Notes under the pieces: model-generated
What the model was told of the DNA's origin: nothing
What the model saw: the letters and a program-made list of their open reading frames with translations, nothing else
Databases searched by the model: none
Made by a program: the position numbers and the translations under genes
Assembly: GCF_022271405.1 (NCBI RefSeq)
Contig: NZ_JAJNAL010000004.1
Location: 1 to 64,000 of the forward strand
Source: Rhodopseudomonas infernalis
GTDB lineage: Bacteria > Pseudomonadota > Alphaproteobacteria > Rhizobiales > Xanthobacteraceae
Length of the DNA: 64,000 nucleotides
Direction of reading: 5' to 3'
Shown: positions 50,361 through 60,463 of the stretch, piece by piece
How the letters are laid out: each line of letters starts with the position of its first letter
How positions within the stretch are numbered: position 1 is the stretch's first letter

Positions 50361-51614
50361 ATGAATGAAGTGCTGTTTGTGCTGGGGGATGCGCCGGTCA
50401 GCGTCGGTGCGGCGCTGGTCGGGATGGCGGCGATGGCGCTGCTGGTGCTGCTGGCGATCGTCGCCGTGATCGCGCGCGGGTTGCAGGGCGGCAATGCGGC
50501 CACGCTGGCCCAGGCCCGCCGCGCCGCCGACCTGGAGCATCGGCTGTCGGACCTGATCCGCTATCAGAGCGAAGCCAACGGCCGGGTCGACGCGATGGGC
50601 CGGGCGCTGGCCGGGCGGCAGGCCGAGCTGGCGCGCGCCGTCAGCGAGCGGCTCGACACCGTCACGCACCGCGTGGGGCAGTCGATGGCGCAATCGACCC
50701 GGCACACCATGGAAAGCCTGCAGGCGCTGCACGAGCGGCTCGGCATCATCGACCGCGCCCACGACAACCTCACCGAACTGACCGATCAGGTGACCACGCT
50801 GCGCGACGTGCTGGCCAACAAGCAGGCGCGCGGCGCGTTCGGCCAGGCGCGGATGGAGTCGATCGTGCAGGACGGGCTGCCGAAGGGCGGCTACGCGTTC
50901 CAGTACACGCTGTCGACCGGCAAGCGGCCCGACTGCGTGGTGCTGCTGCCCGACCAGCGGCCGCTGTGCATCGACGCCAAGTTTCCGCTCGAGGCGGTGA
51001 CGGCGCTGCGCGAAGCACGCAGTGACGCGGAGAAGAAGGCCGCGGCGCAGCGGCTGCGGGTCGACGTGATGCGGCATGTCGACGACATCGCCGGCAAATA
51101 TCTGATCCCCGGCGAGACCCAGGACACCGCGCTGATGTTCGTGCCGTCGGAATCCGTCTACGCGGAAATCCACGACGGCTTCGACGATGTCATCCAGAAG
51201 GCCTATCGGGCCCGAATCGTGCTGGTGTCGCCGTCGCTGCTGATGCTGGCCATCCAGGTGATGCAGCAGATCCTGAAAGACGCGCGGATGCGCGACGCCG
51301 CCGACCAGATCCGCACTGAGGTGCTGCATCTCGGCGACGATCTGGCGCGGCTGCGCGAGCGCGTCACCAAGCTGCAGACGCATTTCGGCCAGGTCAATGA
51401 CGACGTCCGGCAGATCCTCGTCTCCGCCGACAAGATCGAACGCCGCGCCGCACGGATCGAGGAACTGGATTTCGCGGCGCCCGAAGCCGCCGCGCCGATA
51501 GCGTCGGCCGAAGCGCCCGCCTCGGCACCCAGCCACGAGGCGCCGCTGGCACCCGAGCGCACCGAACTGTTCGGCTCCCGCGCCTTCAAGATCGACGAGG
51601 TTGCGTCGAGCTGA
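50361..51614 (+). CDS. rmuC: DNA recombination protein RmuC
   Basis: 417 residues. An N-terminal membrane anchor (GMAAMALLVLLAIVAVIARG), a coiled-coil region (about residues 45-150) and the RmuC nuclease-like domain: ESIVQDGLPKGGY, the PD-(D/E)xK-like RPLCIDAKFPLEA, MFVPSESVYAEI and SPSLLMLAIQVM. RmuC restrains inversion-type recombination at short inverted repeats in E. coli, notable in a genome so rich in palindromes. The C-terminus is Ala/Pro-rich. Confidence 0.94.
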   Translation: MNEVLFVLGDAPVSVGAALVGMAAMALLVLLAIVAVIARGLQGGNAATLAQARRAADLEHRLSDLIRYQSEANGRVDAMGRALAGRQAELARAVSERLDTVTHRVGQSMAQSTRHTMESLQALHERLGIIDRAHDNLTELTDQVTTLRDVLANKQARGAFGQARMESIVQDGLPKGGYAFQYTLSTGKRPDCVVLLPDQRPLCIDAKFPLEAVTALREARSDAEKKAAAQRLRVDVMRHVDDIAGKYLIPGETQDTALMFVPSESVYAEIHDGFDDVIQKAYRARIVLVSPSLLMLAIQVMQQILKDARMRDAADQIRTEVLHLGDDLARLRERVTKLQTHFGQVNDDVRQILVSADKIERRAARIEELDFAAPEAAAPIASAEAPASAPSHEAPLAPERTELFGSRAFKIDEVASS

Positions 51615-51634
51615 AACCTCGCCCCAACGACACC

Positions 51635-51768
51635 GTCATCACCCGCGAATGCGGGTGAGCCAGTATCCCAGAGCGCTGCTTGCTTTACGACGAAGCCGCC
51701 CCGGGGATCCTCTTCGCGCCCCAATGCAAGCACGGGTTACTGGGTCGCCCGCCTGCGCGGGCGATGAC
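51635..51768. repeat. REPIN-like palindrome
   Basis: Arms GTCATCACCCGCGAATGCGGG with AGCCAGTATCCCAGAG and GTTACTGGGTCGCCCGCCTG ending GGCGATGAC, separated by about 60 bp of non-repeat DNA; it lies between rmuC and the MFS gene. Confidence 0.8.
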
Positions 51769-51921
51769 GGGTGATGGTGCGGTGACGCTTCGGGCAACAT
51801 CTCCGCGAGCCGCGGCCGCAGCCGCAGCCGTGGACGCACGCAGACGCCAGCGCCGGCGCCGGTGCCGGCCCGGATGGCGGGGTGGAATGACCGGTTGCCC
51901 TCGAATCTGCTACGACCCGGT

Positions 51922-53295
51922 ATGACCTCTGCAGAGACCCCGCCCAACCCTTCGGTCGCATCCAGCGACGCGCCCAAGCCGACCTGGCGCGAGGCGTTTG
52001 CCGTGTATCTGCAGCCGCGCGTGCTGATCGTGCTGTTTCTCGGCTTCTCGTCGGGGCTGCCGCTGGCGCTGTCGGGTTCGACGCTGCTGGTGTGGATGCG
52101 GGAGTCGGGCGTCGATCTCGGCACCATCGGGCTGTTCGCGCTGGTCGGCACGCCCTACACGCTGAAATTCATCTGGGCGCCGCTGGTCGACGCACTGCAT
52201 GTGCCGCTGCTGTCGCGGCTGTTCGGTCGCCGCCGCGGCTGGCTGGTCGCCACGCAGCTGATGCTGATCGCCGCGATCCTGCTGCTGGCGCTGACCGATC
52301 CGGCGCGCGCGCCGGTGTTCGTTGCGCTCGGCGCCCTGCTGGTCGCCGCCGCCTCTGCCACGCAGGACATCGTGGTCGATGCGTTTCGCGTCGAGAGCCT
52401 GCCGGAGAACGAGCAGGCCGCCGGCATGGCGTCCTACGTCGCGGCCTATCGGATCGGCATGCTGATCTCGACCGCCGGCGTGCTGTTCCTGGTCAGCGCC
52501 TATGAGGGCACCGGGCTCGCACGCTCCACGGCCTGGATGTGGGGCTATGCGACAATGGCCGGCATGGTGCTGATCGGCACCGTGACGGCGCTGCTGGCGA
52601 CCGAGCCGGAGCAGTCGCGCCTCGCCGAAGCCGCGACCAGCGGCGAGAGTGCCTTTACCCGCGTGGTCCGCGCGGCGGTCGGCGCCTTCTCGGAATTTCT
52701 CGGCCGCAAGGATGCGCTGGCGGCGCTCGCCTTCGTGGTGCTGTTCAAATTCACCGACGCATTTTCCGGCACGATGACGGCGCCGTTCGTGATCGACCTC
52801 GGCTTCACCCGCAACGACTACGCGGCGATCGTCAAAGGCGTCGGCCTTGCTGCGACGCTGATCGGCGGCTTCGCCGGCGGCTATCTGGCACGGCGCTATT
52901 CGCTGGTGACGAGTCTGTGGATCGGCGCGGTGCTGCAGGCGGTGTCGAATCTCGCGTTCGCCTGGCTGGCGACGGTCGGCGTCAACCAATGGGCGCTGGC
53001 GCTGGCGATTTCAGTCGAGAATTTCACCGGCGCGATCGGCACCGTGATCTTCGTCGCGTATCTGTCGGCGCTGTGCCAGAATCCGCTGCACACCGCGACC
53101 CAATATGCGCTGCTGACGGCGCTGTCGGCGGTCGGGCGGACTTATTTGTCGGCCGGCGCCGGCTACGTGGCGCAGGCGACCGGCTGGCCGCTGTTCTTCA
53201 TGATCAGCGTCGCAGTGGCGGCGCCGAGCCTGGTGCTACTCGCCTGGCTGCAACGCCGCGGGCATTTTGCTGGGTTGGGGCCGGTGAGGGTTTAA
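51922..53295 (+). CDS. AmpG-like MFS transporter
   Basis: 457 residues with about 12 membrane helices. The AmpG subfamily pattern is clear: FLGFSSGLPLALSGSTL in TM1, GTPYTLKFIWAPLVD, a SATQDIVVDAFRVE block and the LSALCQNPLHTATQYALLTALS region. AmpG imports muropeptides for cell-wall recycling and beta-lactamase induction; some relatives carry other substrates. The ATG at 51922 was chosen because the upstream frame is repeat-adjacent and Arg-rich. It is monocistronic. Confidence 0.85.
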   Translation: MTSAETPPNPSVASSDAPKPTWREAFAVYLQPRVLIVLFLGFSSGLPLALSGSTLLVWMRESGVDLGTIGLFALVGTPYTLKFIWAPLVDALHVPLLSRLFGRRRGWLVATQLMLIAAILLLALTDPARAPVFVALGALLVAAASATQDIVVDAFRVESLPENEQAAGMASYVAAYRIGMLISTAGVLFLVSAYEGTGLARSTAWMWGYATMAGMVLIGTVTALLATEPEQSRLAEAATSGESAFTRVVRAAVGAFSEFLGRKDALAALAFVVLFKFTDAFSGTMTAPFVIDLGFTRNDYAAIVKGVGLAATLIGGFAGGYLARRYSLVTSLWIGAVLQAVSNLAFAWLATVGVNQWALALAISVENFTGAIGTVIFVAYLSALCQNPLHTATQYALLTALSAVGRTYLSAGAGYVAQATGWPLFFMISVAVAAPSLVLLAWLQRRGHFAGLGPVRV

Positions 53296-53313
53296 GCAAG
53301 ACGCTTTCCGCAC

Positions 53314-53428
53314 GTCATTGCGAGCCAACGGGTCGGCGCTTCGCGCCGCCCGATGACAGGCTCCGCGAAGCAATCCAGAGGCAGTGCGCGGAGCTGGATT
53401 GCTTCGTCGCTTCGCTCCTCGCAATGAC
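53314..53428. repeat. extragenic palindrome, GTCATTGCGAG family
   Basis: Arms GTCATTGCGAG and CTCGCAATGAC with interior pairs GAAGCAATCCAG/CTGGATTGCTTC; it lies between convergent genes and is a likely bidirectional terminator. Confidence 0.85.
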
Positions 53429-53443
53429 GGCGTGAGGGCCCGC

Positions 53444-53869
53444 TTAGTTCGCCAGGCTCCACTTGGTGACCACGGCCTCGCTGTATTGCCCGGCCTCTTC
53501 GGCGCAGGCGACGGCTTCGACCTTCAGCGACACCTGCTTGCCGAGATGCGATTTGAGCTGCGCCGCCTGGCTGTCGCTGGCGGGCACGATCTGGAAGGTC
53601 TCGGGACCGTTCTCGAGATTGCACAGGCCGGCCGGCGGCGGCAGGCGGCGCGGTTCGCTGACCAGCTGATACACCGGCCCCTTCTTGCCCTTGCCCCTGG
53701 CTTTCGAGCGCATCGCGGTGAGTTCGCCGCTGAGCAGGCCGCCGACCTTCATGGCGGTCGGCTTCGGCAGCGCCGCCTGACTGTCGGTGCCCTGCGCCGC
53801 CGCGGGAGAAACAGTGAGGCAAGCAAGCGCGGCGAGAATCAGCGAGGGCTTGAGCAGTCGGTCGATCAT
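53444..53869 (-). CDS. secreted hypothetical protein
   Basis: 141 residues from the ATG at 53869 (one at 53884 adds five). Signal peptide: MIDRLLKPSLILAALACL, cleavage near AAAQG. The mature part has a Lys/Gly-rich stretch (SKARGKGKKG) and two Cys (GLCNLEN, AVACAEEAG) that could form a disulfide. No family was recognised. It follows recR by 20 bp on the same strand. Confidence 0.75.
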   Translation of the reverse strand: MIDRLLKPSLILAALACLTVSPAAAQGTDSQAALPKPTAMKVGGLLSGELTAMRSKARGKGKKGPVYQLVSEPRRLPPPAGLCNLENGPETFQIVPASDSQAAQLKSHLGKQVSLKVEAVACAEEAGQYSEAVVTKWSLAN

Positions 53870-53889
53870 CGGGTCCACTTCCACATCGT

Positions 53890-54495
53890 TCAGAACAAGG
53901 TCCGCTGCCGCATCGCGGCCGACAGCGTGCCTTCGTCGAGATAGTCGAGTTCGCCGCCGACCGGCACGCCATGGGCGAGCCGCGTCACTTTCACGTTGGC
54001 GTCCTGCAGGAGATCGGTGACGTAATGTGCTGTGGTCTGGCCGTCGACCGTGGCATTGAGCGCCAGAATGATCTCGCTGACCGCGGGATCATGGGCGCGC
54101 GCCACCAGCGCATCGATGGTCAGATCGTCGGGGCCGACGCCGTCGAGGGGGGACAGCGTCGCGCCGAGCACGTGGTACCGACCGTTCGTGGCAGAAGCGC
54201 GTTCGAGCGCCCACAGATCCGCGACGTCGGCCACCACCACGATGATCGACGGGTCGCGCCGCGGATCGGTGCACACCGTGCAGGGATTTTGCGTGTCGAT
54301 GTTGCCGCAGGTCTTGCACACCTGGATCTTGTCGATCGCGACCTGCAGCGCGGCGGCGAGCGGCCCCATCAGCGCGTCACGCTTCTTGATCAGATGCAGC
54401 GCGGCACGCCGCGCCGAGCGCGGGCCCAATCCGGGCAGCCGCGCCAGCAACTGGATCAGACGTTCGATCTCGGGGCCAGCGACCGCAATCGCCAT
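53890..54495 (-). CDS. recR: recombination protein RecR
   Basis: 201 residues; with RecF/RecO loads RecA at gaps. Order: helix-hairpin-helix ([20 protein letters not shown]), zinc motif [16 protein letters not shown], Toprim domain ([15 protein letters not shown]) and the C-terminal Walker-like tail with [15 protein letters not shown]-type residues. It ends the dnaX-ybaB-recR unit. Confidence 0.98.
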   Translation of the reverse strand: MAIAVAGPEIERLIQLLARLPGLGPRSARRAALHLIKKRDALMGPLAAALQVAIDKIQVCKTCGNIDTQNPCTVCTDPRRDPSIIVVVADVADLWALERASATNGRYHVLGATLSPLDGVGPDDLTIDALVARAHDPAVSEIILALNATVDGQTTAHYVTDLLQDANVKVTRLAHGVPVGGELDYLDEGTLSAAMRQRTLF

Positions 54496-54595
54496 CGGGA
54501 CGGCACCATTCGTGGTGTTGAATCAGAACGTCGGCAGGCGCGGTGCGCGGCTGCCGATCGGCGACGTGGGATTGCGAATCGATATCGCAGAAAGA

Positions 54596-54916
54596 CTAAC
54601 CCAGACCGAGCCCGGGCGGCAGGCCGAGGCCGCCGGTCAGCGACTTCATCTTCTCCTGCATGGCGGCTTCCGCCTTGCGGTGGGCGTCGCTGAGGGCGGC
54701 GACGATCAGATCTTCAAGCACTTCACCTTCGTCGGGCTTGAGCAGCGACGGATCGATCGAAATCCCGCGCACTTCCATCTTGGCGGTCATCCGCACCTTG
54801 ACCAGCCCGCCGCCGGACAGCCCCTCGACCTCGATCTGGTCGAGTTCGTCCTGCATCGCCTTCATCTTCGACTGCAGTTGCGCGGCCTGCTTCATCATGC
54901 CGAGGAAATCAGCCAT
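54596..54916 (-). CDS. ybaB: YbaB/EbfC nucleoid-associated protein
   Basis: 106 residues; dimeric DNA-binding protein of the YbaB/EbfC family. [20 protein letters not shown] is the N-terminal coiled helix, followed by [21 protein letters not shown]. The ATG at 54916 gives the conserved MADFLGMM start. It lies between dnaX (31 bp) and recR (100 bp), the conserved order. Confidence 0.96.
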   Translation of the reverse strand: MADFLGMMKQAAQLQSKMKAMQDELDQIEVEGLSGGGLVKVRMTAKMEVRGISIDPSLLKPDEGEVLEDLIVAALSDAHRKAEAAMQEKMKSLTGGLGLPPGLGLG

Positions 54917-54947
54917 GATCGGGTTCCTTCTTGAGAGAGCTTGAAAA

Positions 54948-56795
54948 CTAAAAGTCGTCGTCTTCGTCGGCCGGCTCGACGGCGCCTTCGATAGCAGCAT
55001 CGTCCGCAGCCGGCTCGGCGGCGAGCCGCCGCACCTCCATCACCTTGGCGCCGGGAAAGCGCGCCAGCACTTCCTGGACCCTGGGATCGTTCTCGGCGAC
55101 GCGTTCGCGCTCGTTCTTGATCGCCTCGTTCTGCGAGCGCAGCGTCGGCTGGCCCGGCTCGTTCGACACGATCACGGTCCAGCGCCGGCCGGTCCATTGC
55201 TCGAGCTTGCGCCCGAGGTCGCTGACCAGCGCGCGCGAGGCCGTGCGCTCCAGCGCCAGTTCGAGCCGGCCGTCCTCGATCCGCACCAGACGCACGTCGG
55301 CTTCGAGCGCCATCCGGGTCATCACGTCGCGTCGCTCGGAAGCGAGCGCGACGAGTTGCGGAAAGCTGGTGATCTTCAGCACCGCGGCGTCGGGCTGCGC
55401 GGCAGTGAGCGCGCTCGGCTGCGGCCGCGCCATCGATGGCTGGCTCATGGTCGCGCCGCCACGCGACGACATCGCGACCGGCGCCGAATAACTCGGCGTG
55501 GCGGAGGTCATGGCAGAGGGCGCCGCGGACGGTGCACCGCGCGGGGCACTGCCGCCGGACGGCAGTGAACCGCCGCCGCCCTGCTCGATCATCCGGATCG
55601 CTTCGTCCGGCGTCGGCAGATCGGCCGCATAGGCGATCCGCACCAGCACCATCTCGGCGGCCGCGGCGGGACGCGTCGCGCCCTGCACCTCGGCGATGCC
55701 CTTCAGCAACATCTGCCACATCCGCGACAGCACCCGCATCGACAGCTTGGTGGCGAACTCGCGGCCGCGCATCCGCTCGGTCTCGCCGAACGCCACATTG
55801 TCGGCGATCGCCGGCACGATCTTCACGCGGGTGACGAAATTGACGAATTCAGCCAGATCGCTGAGCACCACCACCGGATCGGCACCGGTGTCGTATTGAT
55901 CGCGGAATTCGGCGAAGGCGGCCGCGATATCGCCGCGCGCCAGCGCGTCGAACAGCTCGATCACGCGGGTGCGGTCGGCAAGGCCGAGCATCTGCCGGAC
56001 CTGATCGGCGCGAACAAGCCCCGCCGCATGGGCGATCGCCTGGTCGAACAGCGACAGCGAATCGCGCACCGAGCCTTCGGCCGCGCGGGCGATGATGCCG
56101 AGCGCCTCGGGCTCGACCTCGACGCCTTCCTTCTGGGCGATATTGCCGAGATGCGTCATCAGCACGTCGGCCTCGACGCGGCGCAAATCGAAGCGCTGGC
56201 AGCGCGACAGCACCGTCACCGGCACCTTGCGGATCTCGGTGGTGGCGAACACGAATTTGGCGTGCTCCGGCGGCTCCTCCAGCGTCTTCAGGAAGGCGTT
56301 GAACGCCGCCGTCGACAGCATGTGGACTTCGTCGATGATGTAGACCTTGTAGCGCGCGGAGGCCGGCGCGTAGCGCACGCTGTCGTTGATCTGGCGGACA
56401 TCGTCGACGCCGGTGTGCGAGGCGGCGTCCATTTCCAGCACGTCCATGTGCCGGCTTTCCATGATCGCCTTGCAGTGCACGCCATGCACCGGCATGTGGA
56501 TGGTCGGCCCCTTCACCGAGCCGTCCGGCATCTCGTAATTCAGCGCGCGCGCCAGGATACGGGCGGTCGTCGTCTTGCCGACGCCGCGGACGCCGGTGAG
56601 GATCCAGGCCTGCGGAATTCGCCCGGTGTCGAACGCGTTGGAAACGGTGCGCACCACCGCTTCCTGGCCGATCAGATCCTCGAAGCTGTTGGGACGATAT
56701 TTACGCGCCAGCACCCGATAGGCGCCGGCCGGAGCGGCTGCTTCGGTGGCGGCCGGAGACGTCGGGGTGTCGGCGGGAACGCCAGAATCGCTCAT
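54948..56795 (-). CDS. dnaX: DNA polymerase III subunit gamma/tau
   Basis: 615-residue clamp-loader ATPase. AAA+ domain: [16 protein letters not shown], Walker [12 protein letters not shown], Walker [11 protein letters not shown], sensor 1 [12 protein letters not shown] and the SRC arginine-finger region [10 protein letters not shown]. Only one Cys remains in the usual zinc-binding insert ([14 protein letters not shown]), as seen in other alphaproteobacteria. A flexible Ser/Ala/Pro linker at about residues 400-450 and a tau-type C-terminal domain follow, ending in an acidic tail (DEDDDF). It is the first gene of the unit with ybaB and recR. Confidence 0.97.
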   Translation of the reverse strand: MSDSGVPADTPTSPAATEAAAPAGAYRVLARKYRPNSFEDLIGQEAVVRTVSNAFDTGRIPQAWILTGVRGVGKTTTARILARALNYEMPDGSVKGPTIHMPVHGVHCKAIMESRHMDVLEMDAASHTGVDDVRQINDSVRYAPASARYKVYIIDEVHMLSTAAFNAFLKTLEEPPEHAKFVFATTEIRKVPVTVLSRCQRFDLRRVEADVLMTHLGNIAQKEGVEVEPEALGIIARAAEGSVRDSLSLFDQAIAHAAGLVRADQVRQMLGLADRTRVIELFDALARGDIAAAFAEFRDQYDTGADPVVVLSDLAEFVNFVTRVKIVPAIADNVAFGETERMRGREFATKLSMRVLSRMWQMLLKGIAEVQGATRPAAAAEMVLVRIAYAADLPTPDEAIRMIEQGGGGSLPSGGSAPRGAPSAAPSAMTSATPSYSAPVAMSSRGGATMSQPSMARPQPSALTAAQPDAAVLKITSFPQLVALASERRDVMTRMALEADVRLVRIEDGRLELALERTASRALVSDLGRKLEQWTGRRWTVIVSNEPGQPTLRSQNEAIKNERERVAENDPRVQEVLARFPGAKVMEVRRLAAEPAADDAAIEGAVEPADEDDDF

Positions 56796-56956
56796 CGATC
56801 AGTCCGCAATGCTGTGCGTGTCGGGGCCGGATTGCGGAACGCAGCGGGGTGATGGCGGGGCAGGTTCATGCGGCTGACCGGATCACCCCACGCAGACCCG
56901 GCTTCCGCCGGGGAAACACCACCTTCGGACGGCCGGCGCGCGGCCGAAAAAACAGG

Positions 56957-57055
56957 TAGGAGACTGACGAGCGACCCGATCCGGACCTCGTTAGGGCTGC
57001 TTCCTTCCGGACCTGACCCGGTTGGCGAGTGGCTCGTCCACCGCCAATCTCCCGG
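56957..57055 (-). ncRNA. ffs: signal recognition particle RNA, small bacterial type
   Basis: The minus strand carries the invariant apical loop and Ffh-binding helix (GGTCAGGTCCGGAAGGAAGC) flanked by pairing arms near GGGAGATTGGCGGTGG and GTCAGTCTCC. The ends are estimated from pairing, so they may be off by several bases. It is upstream of dnaX on the same strand, the usual alphaproteobacterial arrangement. Confidence 0.93.
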
Positions 57056-57271
57056 TCCCTATTTGGAGCCAAACCCGACCGAATGCAAGCCGCCCCGGCC
57101 GGCTTTGGACCTTCGGCTAAGCCGGGGCAGAAACGACCGGACCGGCGCGCAGCCGGCATGCGCCAGACGACGCTCCCGGCGCGTCCCGCCGCTTCCGCCG
57201 CCGCGGCGGGCTTGATATGGATGCGTCCGGACGCGCCCCACCGCACGCAAGAGCCCGCCCATAACGGGCCG

Positions 57272-57700
<429 letters not shown>

Positions 57701-57704
57701 ACCG

Positions 57705-58637
57705 ATGAGCAGCGCATTCCCTCTGGGCCAGCCGGCCTTCGTCAGCCATGTGCTCGACCGCGCCGCGCATCTGCGTATGAACGACGCCAAGCTGATGGCG
57801 ATGGAAGACAAGAGCGACACCCGCGCCTATGTGGTGCACCGCGATTCGCTGGTGGTGAAGCACGAGGACGGCGGCCCGCGCGCGCTGCTCACCATCAAGG
57901 AAGCGCTGGCACTCGGCGCCAACGCCGGCACGATCTTCCTCGGCCTGCGCGACGGCGCGGCGGTGTTCGGCATGGGCATCGGCGCGCCGGCCGCCGAGAA
58001 ACTGATCGGCCGGCCCGATGCGGGCCTCGCCGAGCTGCGCGGCATGGCGATGCAGGGCCAGCTGCCGCCGGATCAGCTTTCCGCGATCGCGGTGGCGAAG
58101 TCGCTGGTCAACTGGCATCAGCGCCATGGCTATTGCGCCAATTGCGGCACCCGCACCTCGATGTCGCAGGGCGGCTGGAAGCGCGATTGCCCGAGCTGCA
58201 AGGCCGAGCATTTCCCCCGCACCGACCCGGTGGTGATCATGCTGGTGACGGCGGGCGAGAAGTGCCTGCTCGGCCGGCAGAAGCAATTCCCGCCCGGGAT
58301 GTATTCGTGCCTCGCCGGCTTCGTCGAGGCCGCCGAGACGATCGAGGACGCGGTCCGCCGCGAGATCCTGGAAGAGTCGGGCATCCGCTGCACCGACGTG
58401 CGCTACTACATGACGCAGCCCTGGCCGTACCCATCCTCGCTGATGATTGGTTGTACTGCGACCGCCACCAGCGAAGACGTCACGGTGGATTTGACCGAGC
58501 TCGAAGACGCGCGGTGGTTCTCGCGCGAAGAAGCGACGCTGATGATGAAGCGCGAGCATCCGGACGGATTGGCCGGCCCGCACCCGTTCGCGATCGCGCA
58601 TCACCTCGTCGGCCGCTGGCTGGAAGGACAATCATGA
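57705..58637 (+). CDS. nudC: NAD(H) diphosphatase / NAD-cap hydrolase NudC
   Basis: 310 residues. The zinc ribbon CANCG...CPSC lies at about residues 145-167, followed by the Nudix box GFVEAAETIEDAVRREILEE and the NudC-specific QPWPYPSSLMIG motif. NudC cleaves NADH and removes NAD caps from RNA. The preceding HIT gene is 4 bp upstream, and the stop overlaps the pfkB start by ATGA, so the three genes are probably one transcript. Confidence 0.96.
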   Translation: MSSAFPLGQPAFVSHVLDRAAHLRMNDAKLMAMEDKSDTRAYVVHRDSLVVKHEDGGPRALLTIKEALALGANAGTIFLGLRDGAAVFGMGIGAPAAEKLIGRPDAGLAELRGMAMQGQLPPDQLSAIAVAKSLVNWHQRHGYCANCGTRTSMSQGGWKRDCPSCKAEHFPRTDPVVIMLVTAGEKCLLGRQKQFPPGMYSCLAGFVEAAETIEDAVRREILEESGIRCTDVRYYMTQPWPYPSSLMIGCTATATSEDVTVDLTELEDARWFSREEATLMMKREHPDGLAGPHPFAIAHHLVGRWLEGQS

Positions 58638-59563
58638 CCAACACCGCCAAGCCCAATCCGCGCGTGCTGTGCATCGGCATTCCGGTCCGCGACCTCACCT
58701 TCCGGATCGAAGCGGTGCCGGGCCGCGGTTACAAGGTGCCGGCCAGCGCCTATCAGGAAATCTGCGGCGGCAACGCGCTCAATGCCGGCATCGGCATCGC
58801 CCGGCTCGGCGGCACGGCAACGATGTGCGGTCCGATGGGCGACGCGACTGAGATCGCAGGACGCTTCATCTTCGACAAGCTCGCCGAGGAAGGCATCGGG
58901 ACCTCCGGGCTGATCCACATGCCGGGGCTGGTGACGCCTATCTCCGCCGTGCTGGTCGACCCCACCGGCGAGCGCACCATCGTCACCTTCCGCGATCCGA
59001 AGCTGTGGGACGTCAACCTGCCGGCCGCGGACGAATTGCTCGCCGACTGCGACGCCATCATGATCGAAAGCCGCTGCGCCGGCTTCGCGACGCCGCTGTG
59101 CGCCGAAGCCCGCAAGCGCGGCATTCCGGTCGTGGTCGATATCGACAGCGCGATGTCGCTGAACCAGGGCCTGCTCACCGCCTCGTCGCATCTGATCTTC
59201 TCGGCCGAAGCGCTGCACGCCACCGCCGGCATCGAGGACGACGAAGCGGCGCTGAAAAAGGTCGCGGCGCTGACCCACGCGTTCGTCGCCGTGACGCGGG
59301 GGCCCAAGGGCACGCTGTGGCTCGACGACAAGCAGCAGTTCCAGGAAACCCCGGCATACCCGGTGCACGTCGTCGACACGCTCGGCGCCGGCGACATCTT
59401 CCACGGCGGCTTCGCTGTGGCGTTCAGCGAAGGCCAGGACATCCCGAGCGCCCTGCGCTTCGCCTCCGCCGCGGCGGCGTTGAAATGCACCAGGCCGGGC
59501 GGCGCGTTCGCGTGCCCGAGCCGGGCGGAGGTCGAGGCGTTTCTGGCTGAAAAGGCGAAGTAA
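58634..59563 (+). CDS. PfkB-family carbohydrate kinase
   Basis: 309 residues; ribokinase-like fold. Substrate side ICGGNALNAGIGIARLG, and the C-terminal PfkB signature DTLGAGDIFHGGFAVAF with the catalytic Asp in GAGD. It resembles the sulfofructose/ketohexokinase-like group annotated as PfkB in Rhizobiales; the sugar is not identifiable. It starts 4 nt inside nudC. Confidence 0.9.
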   Translation: MTNTAKPNPRVLCIGIPVRDLTFRIEAVPGRGYKVPASAYQEICGGNALNAGIGIARLGGTATMCGPMGDATEIAGRFIFDKLAEEGIGTSGLIHMPGLVTPISAVLVDPTGERTIVTFRDPKLWDVNLPAADELLADCDAIMIESRCAGFATPLCAEARKRGIPVVVDIDSAMSLNQGLLTASSHLIFSAEALHATAGIEDDEAALKKVAALTHAFVAVTRGPKGTLWLDDKQQFQETPAYPVHVVDTLGAGDIFHGGFAVAFSEGQDIPSALRFASAAAALKCTRPGGAFACPSRAEVEAFLAEKAK

Positions 59564-59581
59564 GCGTGCGTCGCGCAGCTC

Positions 59582-59991
59582 GTAGGATGGGTTAGGCACA
59601 CTTGCGCCGTAACCATCACTTCGCTCACAGCGTCGTGCGATGAGTTACGCGCTTCTCAACACCACCTCCGTCATTGCCGGGCTTGACCCGGCAATCCATC
59701 CTCTTCGCAAAGATTCGCTTCAGCGCGCTGACGCGCGCGATGGATACGCGGGTCAAGCCCGCGCATGACGGGAGTGGGTCTGGCAAGGCAGTGCCCGCAA
59801 ATAAGGACTCGTAGGATGGGTTAGGCGCACTTGCGCCGTAACCCATCACGTCGCGCACAGCTTCGCGTGATGGGTTACGCGCTTCGCGCTAACCCATCCT
59901 ACGGGCTTGCGCCGCAACCCATCGCCTCGCGTGCCGTGCCTTGCGGCGATGGGTTACGCGCTGCGCGCTAACCCATCCTACGAGTCACTGC
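59582..59991. repeat. cluster of nested extragenic palindromes
   Basis: Units of GTAGGATGGGTTAG... / ...TAACCCATCCTAC occur at 59582-59657 (one arm, decayed) and 59811-59991 (two inverted pairs). Between them lies a different palindrome at 59670-59769, GTCATTGCCGGGCTTGACC to GGTCAAGCCCGCGCATGAC. No gene is supported in this stretch. Confidence 0.85.
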
Positions 59992-60022
59992 GTGTGGCGA
60001 AGCAGCGCCACGAAATAACCGA

Positions 60023-60463
60023 TCACCCACGCCGCGGGTCCCAACCCGGTGGCGCCAATTCGAAGCGATCAAATTCGAAACCCGGCGCCACCGTGCAGCC
60101 GACCAGCGTCCAGTCACCGGTCGCGGCGGCGGCCTGCCAGGCGTGCGGGGGCACGATCGCTTGCGGCTGTTCGCCGGCGGTGAGATCCGGGCCGAGCGTG
60201 ATCGTTCGATGCCCGCTGTCATCGGCGATCTGCAGCGTCAGCGGGGCGCCCGCGTAGTAGTGCCAGATCTCGACCGCGTCGATGCGGTGCCAGTGCGAGC
60301 GTTCGCCGCGCGCCAGCAGGAAGTAGATCGCGGTCGAGAAACTGCGGCCGGTTTGGTCGCAGCGCGTGTCGCGAAACGTTTCGCGATAGTGACCGCCTTC
60401 GGGATGAGGCTTCAGGTCGAGCCGCGCAATCACCTCGGCGGCGGTCAGTGTCCGATCAATCAC
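60023..60463 (-). CDS. DUF985 cupin-fold protein
   Basis: 146 residues. The DUF985/cupin_5 family opening LTAAEVIARLDLKPHPEGGHYRET is followed by the cupin strands TAIYFLLARGERSHWHRIDA and VEIWHYYAG, with His residues that could bind a metal, and ending PGFEFDRFELAPP. The role of the family is unclear; some relatives act on nucleotide sugars. It overlaps the end of gloB by 4 nt, so the two are coupled. Confidence 0.9.
   Translation of the reverse strand: MIDRTLTAAEVIARLDLKPHPEGGHYRETFRDTRCDQTGRSFSTAIYFLLARGERSHWHRIDAVEIWHYYAGAPLTLQIADDSGHRTITLGPDLTAGEQPQAIVPPHAWQAAAATGDWTLVGCTVAPGFEFDRFELAPPGWDPRRG

Noticed and set aside
59582-59991. A CRISPR array
   Set aside because: The repeats are inverted palindromes of unequal spacing, not direct repeats with regular spacers, and no cas gene is present.
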